Positions 31,391 through 42,439 of a DNA stretch of 64,000 bases are shown piece by piece. Source of the stretch: Anas platyrhynchos (Eukaryota; Chordata; Aves; Anseriformes; Anatidae); contig NC_092603.1 of assembly GCF_047663525.1 (NCBI RefSeq), forward strand, positions 1,095,501 to 1,159,500. The letters are read 5' to 3'. How positions within the stretch are numbered: the first letter of the stretch is position 1; each line of letters opens with the position of its first letter. The notes under the pieces are model-generated. The model saw only the letters and a program-made list of their open reading frames with translations. It had not been told where the DNA came from and searched no databases. Made by a program: the position numbers and the translations under genes.

Positions 31391-32255
31391 CAGGTAGGCA
31401 GACAGCCTCAAGGCAGGAGGAGGTCGCACCTCTGGAGGTGCAGAAACACCTTCTGTCTTTAATGACCACAGCAAGCACTGCGGTGCTGAGCTACCAGGAG
31501 AGTAGAGAGGTGACAAAAGACAAAATAAAAGCCCTTCAATATATATATTGAAAAAAAATATATATATATTTTTTAATGGGGGCAGGCCAATGCATACCAG
31601 CAGGTAGTCGGGGAAGGAGGAGAAAGGTGGTATTTGGTGTGTCTTCCCTGGAATACGGCTTGGGCATCAATTGCGTTTAACCCAAAAGCTGGAAGGGGAT
31701 GGTTTTGATTCCAATTTATTGCTTTTTCTTCCATGCCAAGTAATTTATCCTGTAACTTTTGCACCAGAAGAGGCAAAGAGTTTTTTTTTTTTTCCCTTGC
31801 TTATTTTCTGCAGCAAAATAAATATACATTATCTTGATGTTTAATTTCATTTTCTCATGCCAGTGTGACCTAGCCTCTGCTGCATGGAGCAGCTGGCACT
31901 TCCTAGGACTGGGGAAAAAGCACCACCAATCCATTTTGCTGTTTGTTGTTATTCTACCTTCAGATCTCATTGACTTCATGGAAAGTTTTGTACTCCATTT
32001 TCTGTGGTGAGCAGAGGCAGGCCCCCTTTTACATTTCCTTCACGGTGAGAAAAAAAGGTGTCAAAAAAAAACACATCACCACCACCACTAATAAAAAAAA
32101 AAAAAAAAAGGCTGCACAAAGACTCTGCCTCCATCCTGACCATAGCTTGCAAAACTTAAATTTTATTTTATTTATTTATTTTTTTTTGTAAAAATCTGCA
32201 TCCAGAGAACTTAATTGCAAGACATTTATTTTGGATAGCCTGGTTACAAAAACTT
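31390..32255. other. Noncoding segment shared between units 1 and 3
   Basis: It matches 48900-49800. It includes an AT-rich microsatellite near 31540-31575 (expanded differently at 49690-49716) and A-runs near 32090-32108. No exon was recognised. Confidence 0.4.
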
Positions 32256-32261
32256 CCTATT

Positions 32262-32305
32262 TGAAGAAGTTCTTCCCAGAGATGAAGAAAAACAATATAA
32301 ATGGG
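32262..32305 (+). pseudogene. Relic of CLEC2-like exon 1 (3' half), donor lost
   Basis: Forty-odd bases match the end of exon 1 of A1, reading through PRDEEKQYKW. The donor is AT in place of GT at 32306. Sequence homologous to intron 1 of gene D continues to about 32925. No ATG-bearing half is present. Confidence 0.6.
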
Positions 32306-32309
32306 ATAA

Positions 32310-32925
32310 TGCTGGGGGAAAGCAAGATCTGGCTCTGGTGGTCTGTTGGTCAGATGGGCACTGGCCAGGGTTTTTGGGTGGGTGAGGACAGACTCTGAAT
32401 TTTACCATGCAGCCACCTCTAAATCCAGCTGGAGGTCCTCAAACAAGTGCAGGTGCCTTCAAAAGACACGCATCAGCCCTGCATGCTCTCCCCATCCTCC
32501 CATGCTCCCTCAGAGCTACAAACCTTGCTGCAACCGATTCCTTAGCATTCTTCCTACAGGACTCTCGGTAGGCACTGTCCCAGGGATATCCCCCTGTCCC
32601 CTGGGAACCTTATTGCCCATTTTTCCTATTCCCCTTAAGTGTGGTGGTACAGAAATTGACCTCCTATGGGGTAGTACACACCAACGTTATGATTCTAGAA
32701 AATGGGGGTGTACTGCGGAGTACTTTGCCATGCAAGGGGGTACCGTAGAGCAGAGGTCCCAAAAATGCTTCCTTTCTCTCTCTTTTCTCACACTTCATCC
32801 ATCTCTAGCCCTCACGGAGCAATGGAACCACCCCTGTGGCATTTCCTGTCCTTGCCCTTGTTCCCAGTTCTGGTGCAAAACCATTTTTGTTCCACGATAC
32901 TGAGCTTATCAAAGGCAAGCATCCC
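32310..32925 (+). other. CLEC2-like intron 1 homologue fused to hemITAM intron
   Basis: This segment is homologous to intron 1 of gene D (reverse strand, about 60370-60000). It contains the same 'cagccacctctaaatcca' and 'cttcatccatctc' phrases. Near 32925 it switches abruptly to the reverse complement of the intron that follows the hemITAM exon of gene F. The same junction occurs near 50470, so the fusion is older than the unit duplication. Confidence 0.45.
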
Positions 32926-33081
32926 CTGTAAGACCCCTCTCAGTTTCCCCAGCTTGAGCGACTCTCTGGGACCCCAAGAGCTACTCCTCCCTGCTTCTTC
33001 CCCCCGCCAAGCAATCGCCACCCAGGGTATCCTCTCGCCACCACAAACCCATGGTGGGGACGGAGGACTGGACCCCGCTAC

Positions 33082-33166
33082 CTGCATCCCGGAGGGGTCC
33101 CGGCCTCTCCGCAGCACCCTGCTTGCATCGCCTGTCCAAGGCCATGTAGCCATCCTCATCCTCCAT
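33082..33166 (-). CDS. hemITAM first coding exon, copy 2
   Basis: An 85-nt open exon runs from the ATG at 33166 to a GT donor just below 33082, phase 1, starting MEDEDGYMALDRRCK. It is nearly identical to F exon 1 at 62586. Downstream on the same strand come the B1 ITIM exon (31042) and membrane exon (30092), and the latter also needs phase 1. It may be an orphan created by rearrangement or an alternative first exon of B1. The sequence does not decide. Confidence 0.5.
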
Positions 33167-33309
33167 GGCAGGAGGACACACAGCAGGTGGAGGGGACACG
33201 ACGGAGTCCGGAGGACAGGAAACCAAAATGCTCAGAGCTGCACCGGTGAAGTGCAAACCAGCGGCGGGGCCGGAGCTTCCTGCCACAGCTCACGGCCATT
33301 CAATGCCCC

Positions 33310-33915
33310 TCTTATATATGGAGTGGTAATTCGTGTTGAGAAAATGGTTGATATTAATAAAGAAGGGGGAGATTTGGGAGTGTGGCCATTGGGGTCGGAA
33401 AGCCCCGTGGTTGAGATAACATTAGACTCTTAATGATGAGGCCATCAGGAATGTAAAAGAGTTTAGAGGGAACAAAGAAGGGTGATTCAGGAGACTCCAT
33501 GCAGTCTCAGGTTTCTTGTTCTCCAGATGGTTCTCTTGTTCTCCAGCTGTTAAGGCATGGATGTTTCTGGGTGTTTGCTGTTGTTATATGCAAAGTTGTT
33601 TGACCAATGAAAAGTTGTTTTGAAAAGAACTGCTGTGGGGAGAAGGGTATAAGAGGGGAGCCTGCCCTCAAGATAAAAAAGAAGGCAGCACAATGAAGTT
33701 ACATCAATAAAGAAGCAGGAAAAAGAAGTAAAGAGGAACAGGCTGGCAGAATGGAGACTGGGACGGGAACAGGCACTTTGATTGCCTCATGAAGATGGGT
33801 TCGGCCAGACTCAGCAAACTGCTCAGAGAAGCAAGTACAGAAAGTCGCTGGAAATGGGCGCACCAGTGCTGGAGAGAAACTCAATCTGAGAGAAGCGGAC
33901 CTGTGCACACAACTG
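33310..33915 (+). mobile_element. LTR-like retroelement fragment, copy 2
   Basis: It has the same purine tract (near 33357-33372), CCAAT box (near 33602) and AATAAA (near 33708) as at 290-735. It lies directly upstream (minus sense) of the hemITAM exon. At 50860-51475 the same element ends against genomic flank near 'gcgcacac', which fixes the right end here at about 33910. Read on the minus strand, a TATATAAG string at 33311-33321 faces the hemITAM exon. Confidence 0.55.
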
Positions 33916-34690
33916 CCTCTCACTGGTAAAAAGTTGCGCATTATGGGGAATCATACGTCCTTAGGAACAAAGACTGTCCTGGTAACCTTACAGCTTATTC
34001 TCCTTCTTAACAATCGGACAGTTTATGAGCCTGAAACATGGGACCAAACTGAGGTCAAGGTGTGGGACTCTGCAACTAAAAGTGGCAAGGTTGCAGTGGG
34101 ATTGCTCGGCACCTGGTGAGCAGTGTCTGAGTCCTTGAAGAGCCCTGTGGGACCACAATCACAAACGTGTGGTTTGCCAGATAGTGAGGGAGCTGGGGGC
34201 TCCTTTATTGATCTGACTGGTATGCCATGGGCCCCTCCACTGCTACTGCCATCGAAGGCTTTTGCTGTTGCTCCCCCTGCTGACCTTGACGTGCTTTTTG
34301 ACCCAGGCCTCATTGGCCTTGAAAAGGAGATGGATATGCTTTTCTTCCATCTGGGAAGAACGGGATACATAAGGCCTGAAGACCGAGTTGCTTGACAACT
34401 TAAAGGGAGACATTGTTCAAAAGGAATGGAATATGGAGACTTGTTAGTAACCAAGAAAAGGAGCGGAAAATGGAGACTGTTGAGTTGTGGAACTTGGAGG
34501 ATTGTTTGTTACCTTTTCTGATTGTCCATATGTATAGGTGTACTTGATTTTAGTAAGTCATGGAACTTAAAGGATTTTTTGTTACCTTTCCTGATTGTAC
34601 GTATGTATAGGCATAGTCAGGTTTAGTATGTAAAGCAACGTTCTGTATATTTATAATGTTTGATGTTCGTGTGTACGTGTTGGTGGAGCA
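33916..34690 (+). mobile_element. Probable internal retroelement sequence with broken short frames
   Basis: This sequence follows the LTR and is absent from the unit 3 copy. A frame starting MGNHTSLG (33943) stops at 34119. A second frame runs from 34123 to 34395. A start of the MGN type just after an LTR would suit a gag leader, but I recognise no gag, pol or env motif. It is read as a decayed internal fragment, not a functional gene. Confidence 0.35.
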
Positions 34691-34814
34691 TAGACTTCCC
34701 GCACACGCAGCGCTGTTTACTTGCCTTTTATACCTTTTATAGCTTTTATACCTTTTAGAAATATTCGTTTTATAAATATTACAAAATTCAGATTGAATTG
34801 AGACCTCATTTGTA

Positions 34815-34990
34815 ACAGCCTCAAGTAGTGCCAGGGGAGGTTCAGGTTGGAAATTAGGAGACATTTCTTTTCAGAAAGAGATGTCAAGCACTGGTACAGT
34901 TTGCCCAGGGAAGTGGTGGAGTCACCGTCCCTGGGGGTCTTTAAGAAGAGGTTGGACATGGTTTAGTGGGTGACCTTGGTGGTAGGGGGA
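34815..34990 (+). mobile_element. CR1 LINE 3' tail
   Basis: Paralogue of 1256-1425, with the same 'gcccagggaagtggtggagtcacc' and 'gacatggtttagtggg' phrases and the same flanks on both sides. Confidence 0.75.
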
Positions 34991-34999
34991 TGGATTGGC

Positions 35000-36160
35000 C
35001 TCCATTTTATGGGTCTTTTCTTGCCTGGATGACTGATCCGTTGAATATCTGAAGTGAAACTAGACAAGGGGCCACAAATGCTCCGCCTCCCTTCTGCAGT
35101 TTCCTGAAACAGAACACAGTTGTGGTTTTCTTGCTCAGTACTGTGGAAATTTAACTCTTTGCTGCCCAAATGGTTTCATCCTCCTTCTCCCAGCACTTTT
35201 TTACCCATCAGATCCATCCCTTGTGCTCCTGGCAGGGTCCTTCAGGCTCCCCAAATGTGCAGAGACTCAGCTGCATCGTATGGGGCTTGATGTCCTTTGG
35301 GACGTGGAGTCCTGCTACCAAAACCGTGGCACGTAAACCCACGACAGTTGGAAACAGGCTCCCCCTTCCCCCCAACTGTTTGTTTGCCCATCCCAAGGGG
35401 GAAAAATCATCTTGATCTCCTGGAAGTCCTCCTTGCCCTATCTCCCCTTTGCCCTCTGCACCCACAAGAAAACAAACAAACAAACAAAAAGATAATCCTA
35501 TTTTGAGGAGACAAAAGGTTATTATTAGCAGACAACCAGAACTCAAACACCCTCAGAAACTTCAGTTTTGCCCCAGGAAGAGGTGAGTCAAAGGCACATT
35601 ACCAAGGCCCCCACTTTGCATGCAAGGCTTTGCAAGCCAGCTCACACACAAAAACGTACTGGTGCTTTCAGGGTTAATGCGGTAGGTGCAGCATTACTCC
35701 TCCTGGGCGCCTAATTTCCTCCCACTCGTCTTCCCACTGCCGTTTTGCAATAAAAAGAACAGAGGGCGGGTGCTGTCAGGAAAACTTTTTTTTTTACCCA
35801 TGTTCAAGTTGCAGCCACTGAGGTTTTTCAGTTCTGAAGCCTTACTATTTAAGACAGGATTTGTTTAATATCTTCAGGTATTCCTACTGCAAGTGCTCTT
35901 CCGTAGGATCACAGGCTGAGTGATACCACTCCCTCGCTGCTACATGACACTGCTGCAGGAGCAGGATAACACAAGCAGTGTTCCTTCTCTCATTCCTTAA
36001 ATTGGAGCACCAGCAAGAAGACGCCAGGAGTAGACACACTGCTCTTAGGTTAAGTCCACATCTGAGCAGCAAAATTTGGGGCCGGCTGAGCAAGCAACGC
36101 TTGGCTAGGGGCTGAAATGGGGAGGGAAGGAGCAGCCAGCCAGGGCAGGTTTCCATCTTT
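35000..36160 (+). repeat. Promoter/5'-exon module, copy 6
   Basis: A full-length copy of the module, closely matching 1430-2535 and 40100-41215. The splice-donor-like site near 36049 reads 'aggttaag' instead of 'agggtaag', so it may be weakened. It is followed by a T-run of about 30 bases (36160-36190). Confidence 0.5.
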
Positions 36161-36194
<34 letters not shown>

Positions 36195-36239
36195 CTCTTC
36201 ATGTTGTCTCCCTTTCTTTAATGCCAAAAACGTGCACAC

Positions 36240-36381
36240 AGTTAGCTTCCACACCACTCGTTTGTTTCTGTGAGTAGAACCAAAAAAAAAAACCCACGTT
36301 CCCAAATTCTTCCTTTGGCTTTATTGAAGCTTCTGCTACCACAAGGGGTGTGTGAAACTTGCAGATGTTTAGAACTCCTAG

Positions 36382-36412
<31 letters not shown>

Positions 36413-36640
36413 TTCTATCTGTTTGTTTGTTTGTTTTGTTTTGTTTTTCTGTTTGTTTCTTTGGGAGGGCTTTCCCAGTCTCTCTTCTAGGTAAGGCTGT
36501 TTTCTTTGTGCTTTTTTTGGGGAGGGAATGGAGGGAATGAAAATAAGAATAATGGTGAAATGAAGCAAAAAAAATAAACAGGATTAATAATCTGGGAGGA
36601 GCTGCAGGAAAAAAAGCAGATGGTGGGACCTTATGGCTCC
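36240..36640 (+). repeat. 5'-intron module, copy 4
   Basis: Shares the 'tcctttggctttattgaagcttctgctacc' and 'tagaactccta' blocks with the other copies, with an expanded T-run at 36380-36407. It is truncated by a CR1 at about 36620. Confidence 0.45.
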
Positions 36641-36910
36641 CTACAACTACCTGAAAGGAAGGGGTGGGAGCTGGGGTTCGGCCCCTTCTCACAGATAACT
36701 AGGGATAGGACCTGAAGGAATGACCTCAGGTAGCACCAGGGGAGGTTCAGGCTGGAAATGAGGAGACATTTCTTCTCAGAATGAGCGGTCAGGCCTTGGG
36801 ACGGGTTGCCCAGGGAGGTGGTGGAGTCACCATCCCTGGGGGTGTTCAGGGAAAGTTTGGACATGGAGCTTGGGGACATGGTTTAGTGGGTGACATTGGT
36901 GGGAGGGGGA
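36620..36910 (+). mobile_element. CR1 LINE 3' tail, longer copy
   Basis: It begins at the 'gctccctacaactacctgaaaggaa' region and runs through 'gggttgcccagggaggtggtggagtcacc' to 'gacatggtttagtgggtgac'. This is one of the best-preserved CR1 tails in the window. Confidence 0.8.
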
Positions 36911-36929
36911 TGGGTGGGTGGAGCTGCTT

Positions 36930-37911
36930 GCTCCGCCTCCTTCCTACCCAGTAGTTTCCCTGAAATCATGTGATTTTCTTGCTCAGTATGGGGGTGGGGA
37001 GGGGGAAATCATGCCCAGTTAACTCTTTGCTGCCCAGATGGTTTCATTCTCCATCCCCCAGCACATTTTTTCCCCATCAGATCCATCCCTCATGCTCCTG
37101 GCAGGGTCCTTCAGGCTCCCCAAATGTGCAGAGACTCGGCTGCATCGTATGGGGCTCGATGTCCTTTGGGACGTGGAGTCCTGCTACTGAAACCTTGCCA
37201 CGTAAACCCACAACAGTTGGAAACAGGCTCCCCCTTCCCCCCAACCATATGTTTGCCCATCCCAAGGGGGAAAAATCATCTTGACCTCCTGGAAGTCGTC
37301 CTCACCCCTTCTCCCCTTTGCCCTCTGCACCCACAAGAAAACAAACAAACAAACAAAAAAATAATCCTATTTTGAGGGGACAAATGTATATTTTGAGTGG
37401 CAAACCAGACCTCAAACATCCTCAAAAACTTCAGTTTTGCCCCAGGAAGAGGTGAGTCAAAGCCACTTTACCATGGCCCCTACTTTGCGTGCAAACCTTT
37501 GCAAGCCAGCTCAGACAATAAAATGTTGTATTGGTGCTTTCACCGCTACTGCAGTACATGCAGCATTACTCCCCCCCTGGGGGCCTTAATCTCCTCCCAC
37601 TTTCTTCAATAAAAGTAACAGAGGATTGCTTTCCTTCGCCTTTTGTTATCAGGCAAACGTTTATAACCTGTGTTCAAGTGGCAGCCAGTGAGGTTTGAGT
37701 CACTTTGCACGTATCAGTCAAGAGAGGCGTTCCTACTGCCACTGTTCTGCAAGACCACAAGATCTTGCACAAGATCAGCAGACTGAGCCATACCCCTCCC
37801 CTCGCTCTTAAGTAACACTCCATGCTTCTGTAGCAGCTATTCCTCTCGTTCACTGAATTGCAGCACAAGCAAGACATGAGACACCAGGAGTAGACACACT
37901 GCTCTTAGGGT
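36930..37911 (+). repeat. Promoter/5'-exon module, copy 7, fused to a gene 3' end
   Basis: The module runs to its splice-donor-like GT at 37910. Within about 15 bp the sequence then becomes the 3' end of a CLEC2-like gene (37922 onward). A deletion has removed everything between the noncoding exon and the last coding exon. Confidence 0.5.
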
Positions 37912-37921
37912 AAGTCCATCT

Positions 37922-39040
37922 GTGGACTTACTACGTCAGGTGGAGGCAAAAGATTTACCCCAAGTAAAATATCCCATAAACATAATGCTTGTGCCAAAAC
38001 TAGCACAAAAGCTGGTAAAAACTTACTTAAATCTGCTTCTTTGCAGCAACATTATTAGAATTTCCTTTCTGCTCAGATTCTTGGAGGCCCAGTCAATCTT
38101 CTGTACTGTCCAGTAACGAGAGGGATCTGGGAGTTTTAGCTGATAGCAAGGTGAACGAATATGAGCCAGCAGTGTACCCTGGCAGCCAGGAGGGCCAACC
38201 ATACCCTGGGGTGCATCAAGCACTATATCACTAATCAGTCGAGGGAGTTGATTGTCCCACTCTACTCTGCACTGGGCCGGCCTCCCCTTCGAGTACTGTG
38301 TGCAGTTTTGTGCACCACAGCACAAAAAGGACATTAAAGTGTTGGAGAGTGTCCAGAGAAGAGCCACAGAGATGGTGAAGGGCCCAGAGGGGAAGACGTA
38401 TGAGAAGCTGCTAAGGGCACTAGGCCTGTTCAGGCTCAAAAAGAGGAGGCTGATGGCAGACCTCGTCATGGTCTACAGCTTCCTCCTGAGGTGGAGTGGA
38501 GGGACAGGTGCCGATCTCTTCTCTTTAGTGACCAGGGATAGGACCCACGGAATGGTGTCAAGCTGAGGCAGGGGAAGTTCAGGCTGGCCATCAGGAAGAG
38601 GTTCTTCACCAAGAGGGTGGTTGCACACTGGAGCAGGCTCCCCAGGGAAGCAGTCACTGCAGCAAGCCTGTTCAGGTCTAAGAAGCATTTTGACTGTGCT
38701 CTTAGTCACATGGCATGAATTTTTGGGTAAACCTGTGTGAGGCCTACAGAGTAAGCGAAACTTGATGCTTCTGTTTTATGATTCTGTTCTATGATTCTAC
38801 TCAAGTCAACAACGGTCCTGCTTCTCTCTCTCATTGTACAGCAGAAAATTGGTTTATTTTTCTACAGATGAAAATGGCATGTTTGTAATACTAAATCTGA
38901 AACCTGTGAATCTGATGTGCTACGGAATTACGCTATTTTTTTACTATACATTTCCTGTTGGAAGGAGGACAAAGCAAGAATGGAACAAATACAGTCTGTA
39001 TGTACATATAGGAATGCTTTTTTTAATAAATAAATAAATA
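37922..39040 (+). pseudogene. A3: 3' remnant of a CLEC2-like gene, split by a CR1
   Basis: Bases 37922-37968 match the end of exon 5 of A1/A2 (YVxWRQKIYP then Lys before the stop). The matching 3' untranslated region continues, is interrupted by a CR1 at about 38105-38790, and resumes to an AATAAA-rich end at 39025-39050. No other exons remain. Confidence 0.65.
38105..38790 (+). mobile_element. CR1 LINE fragment, about 0.7 kb
   Basis: It contains the segment coding for the CR1 C-terminal region and 3' tail: 'gagtactgtgtgcagttttg', 'gagagtgtccagagaagagcc', 'aggggaagttcaggctggccatcagg', and ending 'tgattctgttctatgattct'. It inserted into the 3' UTR of remnant A3. Confidence 0.8.
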
Positions 39041-39168
39041 AATAAATAAACCACATGCTAATTTCACCAGTCCATACACTGATAGTCTCAGCTGGGCTTG
39101 GTTGGCTTCAAACCCTGAAATTCCTCGCAGAGCTGTAATAAGGAGGGTTGGCTTCACCCCAAATATTT

Positions 39169-39985
39169 TCAGCAAGCATCCTGCAGTCTGGTCTTTTCGG
39201 GGTGGGCACCATACAGCTCTCCGTCTCCTGCAGTCTTTGAAAGGAGATGGAAGGGTTCTGTCTGGCAAACCCACTCCTGGTGGCTCCCACAGCCATCGAT
39301 CTCCAGCTTCTTGTCTCTGAAGGTCACACAGCCGTTCTCCACACTCTGAAGGGAACCGAACCTGCAAACCAAAACCATCAGTACCCAAAAGCAGCTCCTT
39401 TCTCTCTTGGGAGAGGGGGCAATGGGAGCTTCTCCCTCAGCCTGTCTCTCTAGGCTCCAGGTGGCTTCTTGCTGCAGGCTTGCCCAGATGCGCATGCAGA
39501 TTGCTGTGCTTGCACTACCATCTGGCTCCTTCCTCCACTGGAGCATGCCCAGGGCATTAAAACCACGTTGGCTGCGTAGGCGTGATTAGATGTTGGGTTA
39601 TAGTGCTTCATACAGCCAACTATTGGGCTGTAAAGCCATTTGGGGGGTTTAAAAAGCTGTTGCAGACACCAAATATTGAAGATATTGGGGCAGAAGTGGA
39701 GCAAAGCTGCTCCGCACACTGTGGGTTGCAGCTGTACTCGTGGTGGCATCGAAGGAGGAGTTGTCCACCCATTTCCATGTGTAGTTGGATGCCTTTAATC
39801 CGATCCACACCGTTAGCTTGTCCTTGCTGTCCTGCTGGATCCCCTCATTTAAGTGCTCCTGGTGAATGGGAGAGGAGTGTTGGCTTCCAGGGGCCTTCAG
39901 CAAGAGGCTCGTTGGGATGCAAAGCTGTCTTTTTGAACCCACTGGGTTAATCCTCAAAGAGATGGGCCCTAAACACCACCCGTGC
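39169..39985 (-). pseudogene. B3: last two CTLD exons of an NKR-P1-like gene
   Basis: Exon CTLD2 (39858-39740, 119 nt, nine bases longer than in B1/B2) and the last exon (39361-39169, open to a stop, ending LQDAC) remain. The splice donor after CTLD2 has lost two bases: the site reads 'ccaccac|gagtac' where the other copies have 'gtgagt'. The homology ends near 39985-40010 against a CR1 tail, so exons 1-4 are missing. It lies tail to tail with A3, repeating the A/B pair arrangement. Confidence 0.75.
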
Positions 39986-40014
39986 CTTGGGTGCTGCCTT
40001 GCTGCTGCCTTGGG

Positions 40015-40095
40015 TGTTTAAGAGGTTGGACATGGTGCTAGTGGGTGACCTTGGTGGTAGGGGGACGGATTGGCCTCCATTTTATGGGTCTTTTT
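40015..40095 (+). mobile_element. Short CR1 tail at the broken edge of B3
   Basis: 'aagaggttggacatgg' and 'gtgggtgaccttggtgg' identify the last part of a CR1. It marks the breakpoint where B3 was truncated and a new module copy begins. Confidence 0.6.
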
Positions 40096-40099
40096 CTGC

Positions 40100-41215
40100 C
40101 TTGATGATTCATTCTTTGAATATCTGAAGTGAAACTAGAGAAGGGCCCACAAATGCTCCGAGTCCCTTCTGACCTTTCAGAACACAGTTGTGGTTTTCTT
40201 GCTCAGTACTGTGGAAATTTAACTCTTTGCTGCCCAAATGGTTTCATCCTCCTTCTCCCAGCAGTTTTTTCCCCATCAGATCCATCCCTCGTGCTCCTGG
40301 CAGGGTCCTTCAGGCTCCCCAAATGTGCAGAGACTCGGCTGCATCGTATGGGGCTCGATGTCCTTTGGGACGTGGAGTCCTGCTACCAAAACCGTGGCAC
40401 GTAAACCCACGACAGTTGGAAACAGGCTCCCCCTTCCCCCCAACCATATGTTTGCCCATCCCAAGGGGGAAAAATCATCTTGATCTCCTGGAAGTCCTCC
40501 TTGCCCCATCTCCCCTTTGCCCTCAGCACCCACAAGGAAACAAACAAACAAACAAACAAACAAACAAAATGAGAATCCTGTTTTGAGGAGACAAAAGGTT
40601 ATTTTGAGCAGCCAGCTCACCCTCAAACACTTCAAACACCCTGAAAAACTTCAGTTTTGCCCCAGGAAGAGGTGAGTCAAAGGCAAATTACCCCCAATTT
40701 GCATGCCAAATCTTTGCAAGCCAGCTCACACACAAAAACGTACTGGTGCTTTCAGGATTAATGCAGCGTTACTCCTCCTGGGCACCTTAAGCTCCTCCCA
40801 CTGCCGTTTTGCAATAAAAAGAACAGAGGGCGGGTGCTGTCAGGAAAACTTTTTTTTACCCGTGTTCAAGTTGCAGCCCCTGATGTTTTTCAGTTCTGAA
40901 GCCTTACTATTTAAGACAGGATTTGTTTAATATCTTCAGGTATTCCTACTGCAAGAGCCCTTCCGTAGGATCCCAGGCTGAGTGATACCACTCCCTCGCT
41001 GCTACAGGACACTGCTGCATGAGCAGGATAATACAAGCAGTGTTCCTTCTCTCATTCCTTAAATGGAAGCACAAGCAAGAAGACACCAGGAGTAGACACA
41101 CTGCTCTTAGGGTGAGTCCATGTTGGAGCAGCAAAATTTGGGGCCGGCTGAGCAAGCAACGCTCGGCTAGGGACTGAAATGGGGAGGGAAGGAGCAGCCA
41201 GCCAGGGCAGGTTTC
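40100..41215 (+). repeat. Promoter/5'-exon module, copy 8 (probable 5' end of A2)
   Basis: Full-length copy with the splice-donor-like GT at 41112. It lies 2.0 kb upstream of the A2 coding exon 1 with only the 5'-intron module between them. This is the cleanest candidate for an intact noncoding first exon in the tandem units. Confidence 0.5.
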
Positions 41216-41218
41216 CAT

Positions 41219-41316
41219 CTTTCCCCTCTTCCCCTCCCCCTCTTCCCCTCCTACTTCCCCTCCTACTTCCCCTCCTACTTCCCCTCCCCCTCTTCCCCTC
41301 CCCCTCTTCCCCTTCC
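41219..41316 (+). repeat. Polypyrimidine short tandem repeat (minisatellite-free site)
   Basis: About 100 bp of CCCCTCTTCCCCT/CCTACTTCCCCT-type repeats lies exactly where unit 1 carries the 8-kb minisatellite array 3. Flanks on both sides match 15650-15700 and 23668-23740. Confidence 0.8.
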
Positions 41317-41319
41317 TTT

Positions 41320-41950
41320 TTTTCAAGTTTTTTTGTATTAATTTGCACGCTCCCTCCACCTCCTTCTGCTCCCTCTGCCTCCTTCTGTTCCCTTGCCTTG
41401 GTTCTGCTTTTCCCCGAGCTTTTTGGTTTTCTTGATCAGTACTGTGGAGATTGATCTCTTTGATGCCTGAATGGTTTCACACTTCCACATCCACACTGCC
41501 CCACACCACTCATGTGTTTCTGTGATTAGAGCCAAAAAAACCCCACATTGCCCAAATTCTTCCTTTTCATTTGGCTTTATTGAAGCTTCTGCTACCAAAG
41601 GGGTGTGTAAATCTTCTTGCAGATGTTTAGAACTCCTAGTGCTTTTGTCTGTTTGTTTGTTTTAAGATATTTTAAAACATTTCATGCTTTTTTTTCCTCC
41701 TGTTTATTTCTTTGGGAGGGCTTTCCCAGTCTTTCTTCTAATCTTCTAGCTAAGGCAGCTGGCTGCTTTCTTTGATTTTTTTTTTGTTTGTTTGTTTTTT
41801 CTCCTGGGAGGGAATTAAAGAAGAATAAAGTTGAAAAGAAGCAAAAAATAGTATTAATCGGTAGAATTAATAATCTGTGTGGAGCTGCAGCAAAAAAGCA
41901 GACAAGGGAGGGAAGAGGGATGACACGTGGGTACAAGCTAGTAGCATCGC
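41320..41950 (+). repeat. 5'-intron module, copy 5
   Basis: Close match to 23690-24260, including the 'gatcagtactgtgg' and 'tagaactccta' phrases. Noncoding. Confidence 0.5.
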
Positions 41951-42215
41951 TAGTCGGTGGAGGGAAGTGATTGTCCCAATCTACTCTGTGCTGGTGCAGC
42001 TTCACCTCGAGTACTGTGTGCAGTTTTCATCGCAGTCTACAACTTCCTCGCAAGGGGGAGTGGAGAGGCAGGTGACCTGTTCTCCGTAATCACCAGCGAT
42101 AGGACCTGCAGGAATGGTGTTAAGCTGAGGCAGGGGAAGTTTAGCCTTGACATCACGAAGAGGTTCTCCACCAAGGTGGGTGGTTGCAGACTGGAGCAGG
42201 CTCCCCAGTGTGCAA
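41950..42215 (+). mobile_element. CR1 LINE fragment in the A2 5' intron
   Basis: Paralogue of 24260-24560, with 'cgagtactgtgtgcag' and 'gaggcaggggaag' phrases. Confidence 0.65.
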
Positions 42216-42439
42216 GCCAAATCTGAAGCCAAGCCAGGCTTTGTTGTACAGAGTCTGGGGTACATGCAGCCCACTCGTATTACCACTATTTATCCCCCCC
42301 CCACCAAATTCAATCCTAAAACTTCTTTGAAAACACTATTTCGCAGTATGTCCCCCAGCACTGAATGTTCCTTCTGCAAGTTTTTCCTGCGTGCTGCTGT
42401 ATTCCCTCAAAACCAAAACGTTTTTTCCTCCTTAGGAGC

